Positions 1-5,177 of a stretch of DNA of 6,505 nt are shown here, one piece after another. Numbering within the stretch: the stretch's first letter is position 1; every line of letters starts with the position of its first letter. Origin of the DNA: Saonia sp964398035 (lineage in GTDB: Bacteria > Bacteroidota > Bacteroidia > Flavobacteriales > Flavobacteriaceae); the NCBI GenBank assembly GCA_964398035.1, contig CAYNLI010000130.1, positions 1-6,505 on the forward strand, in the 5' to 3' direction. The notes under the pieces were generated by a model. It was not told where the DNA came from. It worked only from the letters and a program-made list of their open reading frames with translations, and made no database searches. The position numbers and the translations under genes are program-made.

Positions 1-37
1 CAAAAATCACTACTTTTAAGCCACCAAAAAGAAAACG

Positions 38-475
38 ATGTACGAAACCATATTAAATTTACATTCTTATTTGGCCTATGCTGTTTTAGCCATATTATTT
101 TTAGCTGTGGCCAATGCTATATTAGGCCTTATAGGCAATAAAATGTTCACTTTAGAAAAAGATTTAAGGCTTAGTCTTTTTGCACTTATATTTGGTCATA
201 TTCAATTATTGATTGGTCTTATTTTGTTTTTTGTTTCGCCAAATGGGCTAGGTGCCATAAAGCAATTTGGAATGGGAGGATTAAGTTCTGCTGCTAGGTT
301 ATTGGCTGTTGAGCATCCTTTTGTCAATATTATAGCTATAGTTTTGATTACTATTGGTTGGTCCAAACACAAAAAACTAATGGAGGCAAGCAAAAAATTT
401 AAAACAATAGCCATTTTTTATGGCCTTGGATTACTTTGTCTATTAAGCCGAATCCCTTGGGGGCAATGGTTTTAA
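38..475 (+). CDS. Small four-helix integral membrane protein, cytochrome b-like, function unknown
   Basis: This encodes 145 residues, mostly hydrophobic, with four likely transmembrane helices at about residues 11-33, 44-66, 93-108 and 120-139. The ATG follows an A-rich leader (AAAAAGAAAAC), the usual flavobacterial pattern without a strong Shine-Dalgarno site. There is no cleavable signal peptide, so it should sit in the inner membrane. Histidines H9, H54 and H93 lie at or inside helices. That spacing would suit heme b binding, and I recall similar short flavobacterial proteins being labelled 'cytochrome B', but no full cytochrome family signature can be read and heme binding is inference. 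Lysine-rich loops at about 109-121 suggest that loop is cytoplasmic. The next gene lies 75 nt downstream on the same strand, so the two could share a transcript. The reading frame is secure; the function is not. Confidence 0.8.
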   Translation: MYETILNLHSYLAYAVLAILFLAVANAILGLIGNKMFTLEKDLRLSLFALIFGHIQLLIGLILFFVSPNGLGAIKQFGMGGLSSAARLLAVEHPFVNIIAIVLITIGWSKHKKLMEASKKFKTIAIFYGLGLLCLLSRIPWGQWF

Positions 476-505
476 TTAATACACCCTGTTATTCTTTCTA
501 AAGTA

Positions 506-518
506 GTGATTTCGTCAC
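506..518. promoter_or_regulatory. GTGA-N5-TCAC dyad upstream of the DUF1080 gene
   Basis: The arms GTGA and TCAC flank a 5-nt spacer, 32 nt before the ATG at 551. A second site of the same form lies at 2223-2235 upstream of the nuclease gene. It could be an operator half-site pair, but a 4-bp dyad is weak evidence alone. Its first three bases also form the GTG of a longer, less likely start for the downstream gene. No clean Bacteroidota promoter (TAnnTTTG) is visible in 476-550. Confidence 0.25.
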
Positions 519-550
519 ATGTAAATTATCAACTCAAATATATATTAAAA

Positions 551-1156
551 ATGAAAAATCTTATTACACTTACACTAACAATACTTTTATTGTCATCCAT
601 AAATGCCCAGGAAAAATCTTTGTTCAATGGAGAAGATTTAACGGGATGGACAGTTTATGGAACAGAAAAATGGTATGTAGAAGATGGGCTCTTAGTTTGT
701 GAAAGTGGTCCCGACAAACAATATGGGTATTTGGGAACCAATGAACATTATAAGGATTTTGTACTTAGTTTGGAGTTTAAACAAGAAGCTGATGGAAATA
801 GTGGGGTGTTTATTCGCTCTACTGTTGATGGTACAAAAGTAAGTGGCTGGCAAGTTGAGGTAGCTCCTCCAGGACATAGCACAGGAGGTGTATATGAGTC
901 TTATGGCCGTGGATGGTTGATAAAGCCCGATGCTAAAAAAGATAGTGTACTCAAAGAAGGGGAATGGAACACAATGAAGATAAGCATGTCTGGAGATACA
1001 CTTATCTCATGGCTTAACGGTGTAGAAATGGTTTCCATAACAGATGAGAAAATAGGCGCAGGAGAAGGCTCAATAGCTTTACAAATACATGATGGGGGAG
1101 GAATAAAAGTAAAATGGAGAAATATAAAATTACTTCTACCTCCAACTCCTCAATGA
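551..1156 (+). CDS. Exported 3-keto-disaccharide hydrolase / DUF1080-domain protein
   Basis: This encodes 201 residues. The ATG at 551 gives a textbook signal peptide (MKN, hydrophobic core, INAQ) cleaved near residue 19-20. An in-frame GTG at 506 would add 15 residues before that signal and is rejected. The mature protein is one DUF1080/3-keto-disaccharide hydrolase domain (Pfam 3keto-disac_hyd), a concanavalin-like beta sandwich of about 180 residues. Visible hallmarks are FNGEDLTGW (25-33), the GNSGVFIRS strand (82-90), WQVEV (100-104), TGGVY (111-115), and the closing GSIALQIHDGG...VKWRNIKL segment. Characterised relatives act on 3-keto sugars or glycosides in the periplasm or at the surface, usually beside Gfo/Idh oxidoreductases and sugar isomerases. 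None of those partners is visible here, so the substrate is open. The single-domain length fits the family. Its stop is only 3 nt from the stop of the convergent nuclease gene. Confidence 0.9.
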   Translation: MKNLITLTLTILLLSSINAQEKSLFNGEDLTGWTVYGTEKWYVEDGLLVCESGPDKQYGYLGTNEHYKDFVLSLEFKQEADGNSGVFIRSTVDGTKVSGWQVEVAPPGHSTGGVYESYGRGWLIKPDAKKDSVLKEGEWNTMKISMSGDTLISWLNGVEMVSITDEKIGAGEGSIALQIHDGGGIKVKWRNIKLLLPPTPQ

Positions 1157-1159
1157 TAC

Positions 1160-2200
1160 CTATTCGATTTTCTTGATTAAGTAAATATATGCAGGAAAGT
1201 GGTCACTATAACCTCCTGAATAACTTCCTCCTGCATATGTTCTATATGGATACCCTTTATACCTTCCTTGGGAGGTACTAAGATAAGACGGATTAAAAAT
1301 TCCTGCCTTCCAAAAAGAAAAAGAGTCATTATCATTATTTAATAAATTGGCGGAAAAGAAAATCTGGTCAAATAAATTCCATTTGTCACGGTAAGCCAAG
1401 GAGCCAACGCCTTTTTTATATAGGCGTTCCATAGGATTAAAAAGAGTTAAACTATCTAAATTTTTCTTTTCCCCTTTAATATGTAATATTTTTTTTAGGC
1501 TATCATCTTTTGGGTCATCATTAAAATCTCCCATACTTATGATTTTGGAAGTATAATCCAATCTTAAAATAGAATCTATTATTCTTTTGTTAAGTTTTGC
1601 CGCAGCCATTCTATTCGGTTTGCTTCTTGTCTCACCACCACTTCTAGAAGGCCAATGGTTTACAATAAAATAAAATTCTTCATTGTCTAAAAACCCACCA
1701 ACCACCAATTGATCACGTGTGTAATCTCTGAAACCTTCGCTATTGCTCAATAATAATCTATGACTTTTAAAAGAGGTGGGTGTAAACACAGCTTTTTTAT
1801 ATAAAAAAGCCACATCTATACCACGCTCATCTGGGGAATCAAAATGAACAATTCCGTAATTCTTGTTTTTTAAGTTGGGATGATTGATCAAATCTACAAC
1901 CACCTGTTTATTTTCAACTTCACATAGACCAATAATGTCGGGTGAGTTTTTTGTGATATCAGCACCTATTTCCGAAAGAACTTTGGATAGATTGGTTAAT
2001 TTCTGATTATACTTCTCCGTGTTCCAATGGTCTTTTCCTGTTGGGGTACGATCATCATCAAAAGTCAAGGGATTGTTTATAGTGTCAAAAAGGTTTTCAA
2101 CATTATAAAAAGCGACGGTTCTTACCTTATATGCTTGTTTTTCTTGAGAATGACATATAAAGGAAATAAGTATAGGTAAGAAAATAAAAACAGACTTCAT
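1160..2200 (-). CDS. Exported endonuclease/exonuclease/phosphatase (EEP, DNase I-like) family protein
   Basis: This encodes 346 residues starting at the ATG whose first base is 2200. That start opens a signal peptide (MKSV, hydrophobic core, ICHSQ) cut near residue 19, so the protein acts in the periplasm or outside the cell. An upstream in-frame TTG at 2257 would bury the signal and is rejected. C16 is not in a good lipobox. The DNase I-like fold is complete, with catalytic motifs in order: NVENLFD (33-39), DIIGLCEVEN with E94, RGIDVAFLY (126-134), NHWPSR with H182, GDFND (224-228), WNLFDQIF with D288, and the terminal SDHFPAY with D333-H334. These residues bind divalent metal and cleave phosphodiester or phosphomonoester bonds. 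Family members include DNases, sphingomyelinases and phosphatases, so the substrate is not fixed by fold alone; the NHWPSR/GDFND style resembles secreted bacterial nucleases. It is divergent from the TonB receptor gene and convergent with the DUF1080 gene. Confidence 0.92.
   Translation of the reverse strand: MKSVFIFLPILISFICHSQEKQAYKVRTVAFYNVENLFDTINNPLTFDDDRTPTGKDHWNTEKYNQKLTNLSKVLSEIGADITKNSPDIIGLCEVENKQVVVDLINHPNLKNKNYGIVHFDSPDERGIDVAFLYKKAVFTPTSFKSHRLLLSNSEGFRDYTRDQLVVGGFLDNEEFYFIVNHWPSRSGGETRSKPNRMAAAKLNKRIIDSILRLDYTSKIISMGDFNDDPKDDSLKKILHIKGEKKNLDSLTLFNPMERLYKKGVGSLAYRDKWNLFDQIFFSANLLNNDNDSFSFWKAGIFNPSYLSTSQGRYKGYPYRTYAGGSYSGGYSDHFPAYIYLIKKIE
1187..1238. repeat. 10-bp perfect inverted repeat at the convergent gene ends
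   Basis: ATATGCAGGA (1187-1196) is exactly complementary to TCCTGCATAT (1229-1238), with a 32-nt spacer. In plus-strand RNA the stem can extend outward by a U-G wobble and two A-U pairs. It lies inside the 3' end of the minus-strand nuclease gene and 30 nt past the stop of the DUF1080 gene. It could therefore end or protect the DUF1080 transcript, which has no intergenic room for a terminator. No U-tract follows, so it is not a standard intrinsic terminator. Chance occurrence is possible in this Gly/Ser/Tyr-rich coding stretch. Confidence 0.3.
1406..1428. repeat. Inverted repeat AACGCCT/AGGCGTT within the nuclease gene
   Basis: Seven-base arms at 1406-1412 and 1422-1428 flank a 9-nt AT-rich loop. 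On the coding (minus) strand it spells the codons around RLYKKGV (about residues 259-265). It shares the core TATATAAAAAAG with the perfect palindrome at 1791-1810. It is probably a coding coincidence, with no terminator-like context. Confidence 0.3.
1791..1810. repeat. Perfect 20-bp palindrome within the nuclease gene
   Basis: GCTTTTTTAT is followed directly by its reverse complement ATAAAAAAGC, with no spacer. On the coding strand it encodes AFLYKKA (about residues 131-137), right after the conserved GID of the EEP fold. No regulatory role is evident. It is listed because a perfect 20-bp palindrome is unusual inside a conserved coding motif. Confidence 0.5.
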
Positions 2201-2336
2201 AATGCTAGCTATGGTTTTAAGAGTGAGAATTTCACAGTATGAAAGTAGTAAAAACAATGTTTTTTTATAAATAATATGGGGTTATGAATAAAATTACTTA
2301 ATATTAAAAGACCATTAACGATAAAAACAGGGTATA
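2201..2336. promoter_or_regulatory. Divergent promoter region between the nuclease and TonB-receptor genes
   Basis: These 136 AT-rich nucleotides separate the starts of two divergent genes, so they must hold promoters for both. I see no clean Bacteroidota TTTG/TAnnTTTG pair on either strand. The nearest match for the nuclease is TAATTTTA on the minus strand (2296-2289), which lacks the final G and an upstream TTTG. Before the receptor ATG only a short AGGG (2329-2332) resembles a ribosome binding site. A GTGA-N5-TCAC dyad lies at 2223-2235. The shared region would allow co-regulation, which is inference. Confidence 0.5.
2223..2235. promoter_or_regulatory. GTGA-N5-TCAC dyad upstream of the nuclease gene
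   Basis: GTGA and TCAC flank the spacer GAATT, whose outer bases can form a G-T wobble and inner bases an A-T pair, giving a nearly continuous dyad. It begins 22 nt upstream of the nuclease ATG, in the 5' untranslated or promoter zone. It has the same form as the dyad at 506-518. It is a candidate operator, unproven. Confidence 0.3.
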
Positions 2337-5075
2337 ATGCGATTTATTCCCTCATTATATCTTGCCTTTTTTATACAGATAGTTGTAGCACAACAAACAA
2401 ATTATATTAAGGGTAAGGTTTTAAATGTGCAAACTAAATTGGGTATTTCTAATAGTATTGTTTCTATAGAAGGAACCCAGATTTCCACTAGCACCAATTC
2501 AGAAGGAGAATTTGTAATAAAAACTTCTTTTATTGGTGAATATGTGTTGTATGTATATGCCCAAGATTTTGTTTCAAAAAGAATTCCTTTTGTATTGGAA
2601 GGCAAATTTTTAGATTTGAGTTTTCTTTACTTGGAGAAGGATATTACCCAAGAAAAAGCAGACAATCTTATTGCTTTGACTGATGCGGATTTATCCGATG
2701 ATGAAAGTGTTTCCATGTCTTCTGGATTATTGCAAGCTACACGAGATGTATTTCTTAACAGGGCAGCGTTTGATTTTGGCCAAGCATTTTTTAGGGTTCG
2801 CGGGTATGATTCTCAAAATGGGAAAGTACTTGTCAATGGAATTCCCATGAATAAATTATACGATGGTCGCCCACAATGGAACAATTGGGGAGGATTAAAT
2901 GATGTTACCAAAAACCAAGAGTTCACGAATGGGATAAGCGCATCAGATTATAATTTTGGAGGTATTTTAGGAATAACCAATATAGATACAAGACCTTCTG
3001 GTCTTCGTCCAGGGACAAGGTTGTCCACCTCCTATTCTAACAGAACCTATGCAGGTAGGTTAATGGCAACATACAATTCTGGAATGCATAAAAATGGAAT
3101 TGGATATGCTTTTTCTGCTTCAAGGAGATGGGCTAAACAGGGTTATATTGATGGAACACTCTATGATTCTTATTCCTTTTTCGGAGCATTAGAATATAAA
3201 TTTAATACCAAGCATTCTATAGGTCTCACTTCTATTTTGGCTTCTAATCGCAGAGGGCGTTCTTCGGCAATTACAGAAGAAGTTTTTGAGCTTGTAGGAA
3301 GAAAATACAATCCATATTGGGGTTTGCAAAAAGGTGGTATTAGAAATTCTAGAGAAAGAAAAATAGTAGAACCTATTTTCATGCTGAACCACTATTACAA
3401 ATCAGATAAATTAAACATCAATACAGGAATTGCATATCAGACAGGTACACATGCAAAAAGTAGATTGGGATATTACAATGCCCCAAATCCCGACCCTACT
3501 TATTACCGTTATTTGCCCAGTTTTTATATCAATAGTTCTATAGGAGCTAATTTTATTGGTGCTAATTTGGCAAAAAACGGTTTTTTAGAACAGCCTCAAT
3601 GGAATTGGGAAAACCTTTATGTTGCAAATTTAAACGAAGCAAATAACGGAAAAGCAAGCTATGTTTTATATGATGATGTGGTAGCTGACAATCAATTTAC
3701 CATAAATAGTTTAGTAAATTTTAAGTTGGATGATAAGTTGCAATTAGATTTTGGGACAACCTATAAGAAATTGGAATCAGATAATTATGCAGAAATTAAA
3801 GATATTTTGGGAGCTGGTTTCCATGAGGATATTGACCCATTTTCGGATACTGAAAATGATGTACATGGTTCTACTGCCAAAACAGAAAATGAGTTGTTTA
3901 ATTATCATTATAAAATTAATTCAACCCAGTTTGATGTATTTGCCCAATTAAAATATGCTGTAAACACTTGGAGTGCTTTTGTTGCGGGAAATTATTCCAA
4001 TACCAGTTATAAAAGAAATGGATTGTTTCTCAATGAACGTTTCTTGAACAATTCATTTGGGAAAAGTGAAGAAGTTAATTTTTTCAATTTTGGAATAAAA
4101 GGAGGATTGGAATACAAAATTACGGGAAGGCATTGGTTAAAGGTAAATGCTGCATATATAAATAGACCACCAGTTTTACAGAATGTTTTTATCAACCCAA
4201 GGGAAAATAATACTGTTGTTCCCAATATTCAGAGTGAAAAAATAACAACGGCAGATTTAAATTATTTTATTCGTCTACCTAAATTAACTGGGAGGATTAC
4301 GGGTTTTTATACTCGTTTTCAAAACACAACAGATGTTAACTTCTTTTTTGTGGATGCAGGCGTGGGGTCAGATTTTGTTCAGGAGGTGATTACGGATTTG
4401 GATAAATTACATCTTGGTACAGAAATAGGGTTGGAATACCAAGTGTCATCCAGTGTAAAACTGACGGCAGTTGCAGCAATTTCAAAATATGTGTATGCGA
4501 GCGACCCTTCTATTGCTATAAACTTTGATACGGCTGGTGCAGTGGAAGATTTAATTAACCTAGAAGGAAACATAGATTTGGGAATAGCCAATATCAAAGA
4601 TTATAAACTGGCACAAGGCCCGCAAAAAGCAATGGCTTTTGGAGTGGAATATAGAGCCCCAAAATATTGGTGGGTTGGAGTAACAGCTAATTATTTGGCG
4701 AATAATTATGCTAACATTTCTACCATTACAAGGACGCAGAGTTTTTATTTAGACCCAGAAACAGGACAACCATTCCCCAATGCAACGGAAGAAAACGTAA
4801 ATAGATTATTAGCACAACAAAAGCTGGATAATTTTTACTTATTGAATCTAGTAGGCGGAAAATCTTGGCTTAAAAAAGGAAAATATATTAGCGTTTTTGC
4901 CAGTGTAAACAATGTTTTTGATACTGTATTTAGGACAGGGGGATATGAACAAAGTAGAAATGGGAATTTTGGGCAGTTAGAGCAAGATAATTTAAGTGGC
5001 ACACCATCTTTTGCACCTAAATATTGGTATGGTTATGGACGTACTTATTTTTTGAATTTTGCTATTAGTTTTTAA
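2337..5075 (+). CDS. TonB-dependent outer-membrane receptor with carboxypeptidase-regulatory-like domain
   Basis: This encodes 912 residues. The ATG at 2337 opens a signal peptide (MRFIPS, hydrophobic core, IVVAQ) cut near residue 18-19. Residues about 22-100 form a carboxypeptidase-regulatory-like/transthyretin-like beta sandwich (IKGKVLN...GISNSIVSIEGT...GEFVIKT), typical of Bacteroidota receptors. A plug domain follows at about 105-225, with FRVRGYDS (152-159), LVNGIPMN (165-172) and a YDGRPQWNNWGG stretch. The rest is a 22-strand-type barrel rich in aromatic and Asn residues, ending in FLNFAISF with the terminal Phe expected for outer-membrane insertion. It imports a ligand across the outer membrane using TonB energy. 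No SusD homologue is in the window; the next gene is instead a DUF5689/LTD lipoprotein, 102 nt downstream and probably cotranscribed. With the divergent secreted nuclease this suggests a nucleic-acid or phosphoester uptake locus, an inference. The length is normal and the frame is intact. Confidence 0.93.
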   Translation: MRFIPSLYLAFFIQIVVAQQTNYIKGKVLNVQTKLGISNSIVSIEGTQISTSTNSEGEFVIKTSFIGEYVLYVYAQDFVSKRIPFVLEGKFLDLSFLYLEKDITQEKADNLIALTDADLSDDESVSMSSGLLQATRDVFLNRAAFDFGQAFFRVRGYDSQNGKVLVNGIPMNKLYDGRPQWNNWGGLNDVTKNQEFTNGISASDYNFGGILGITNIDTRPSGLRPGTRLSTSYSNRTYAGRLMATYNSGMHKNGIGYAFSASRRWAKQGYIDGTLYDSYSFFGALEYKFNTKHSIGLTSILASNRRGRSSAITEEVFELVGRKYNPYWGLQKGGIRNSRERKIVEPIFMLNHYYKSDKLNINTGIAYQTGTHAKSRLGYYNAPNPDPTYYRYLPSFYINSSIGANFIGANLAKNGFLEQPQWNWENLYVANLNEANNGKASYVLYDDVVADNQFTINSLVNFKLDDKLQLDFGTTYKKLESDNYAEIKDILGAGFHEDIDPFSDTENDVHGSTAKTENELFNYHYKINSTQFDVFAQLKYAVNTWSAFVAGNYSNTSYKRNGLFLNERFLNNSFGKSEEVNFFNFGIKGGLEYKITGRHWLKVNAAYINRPPVLQNVFINPRENNTVVPNIQSEKITTADLNYFIRLPKLTGRITGFYTRFQNTTDVNFFFVDAGVGSDFVQEVITDLDKLHLGTEIGLEYQVSSSVKLTAVAAISKYVYASDPSIAINFDTAGAVEDLINLEGNIDLGIANIKDYKLAQGPQKAMAFGVEYRAPKYWWVGVTANYLANNYANISTITRTQSFYLDPETGQPFPNATEENVNRLLAQQKLDNFYLLNLVGGKSWLKKGKYISVFASVNNVFDTVFRTGGYEQSRNGNFGQLEQDNLSGTPSFAPKYWYGYGRTYFLNFAISF

Positions 5076-5177
5076 ATCGTCACAGTTTCTCTTCTAGTAA
5101 GACCTGTGCTGAGTAGAGTTGAAGTAAGTATTTAAGGCCTTCCTGCCGTAGGCAGGGGTGTGTAGGAATAAAAAATA
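5076..5177. other. Intergenic spacer with degenerate repeat-like sequence
   Basis: These 102 nt lie between the receptor and the lipoprotein genes. They hold an AAGGCCTT palindrome (5134-5141) overlapping the CCTGCC hairpin at 5142-5156. A stretch at about 5103-5127 (TGTGCTGAG...GTTGAAGTA) reminds me of short dispersed repeats common between flavobacterial genes. That resemblance is from memory and unverified. The reading frames here look non-coding. Upstream of the lipoprotein ATG is a weak AGGA at 5164-5167. Confidence 0.4.
5142..5156. repeat. CCTGCC-GTA-GGCAGG hairpin
   Basis: Perfect 6-bp GC-rich arms surround a 3-nt loop, with two possible outer U-G pairs in plus-strand RNA. It stands out sharply from the AT-rich surroundings. 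No T-run follows (the next bases are GGTGTGTAGG), so it is not a full intrinsic terminator. It could slow RNA polymerase or block 3' exonucleases, giving the receptor message more copies than the lipoprotein. It may also be one copy of a dispersed palindromic repeat. Confidence 0.6.

Noticed and set aside
1..56. Possible 3' tail of an upstream gene in the first bases (stops at 17-19 or 54-56 depending on frame).
   Set aside because: Too short to choose a frame or recognise a product. 1-37 is treated as the leader of the first gene.
506..550. GTG start extending the DUF1080 protein by 15 residues.
   Set aside because: It would place a polar stretch before a normal signal peptide that starts with ATG at 551.
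2201..2257. TTG start extending the nuclease by 19 residues.
   Set aside because: The ATG at 2200 begins a standard signal peptide. The extension uses a rare start codon and would disrupt it.
2261..2336. Promoter-like AT-rich sequence before the receptor gene.
   Set aside because: No TTTG/TAnnTTTG pair with suitable spacing could be found, so no exact promoter is claimed.
3170..4597. Several 66-72-codon open frames inside the receptor gene on both strands.
   Set aside because: They are shadows of a long, clearly coding frame. They are low-complexity, with no domains or leaders.
5142..5160. Intrinsic terminator after the receptor gene.
   Set aside because: The hairpin is GC-rich but is followed by GGTGTG rather than a T-run.
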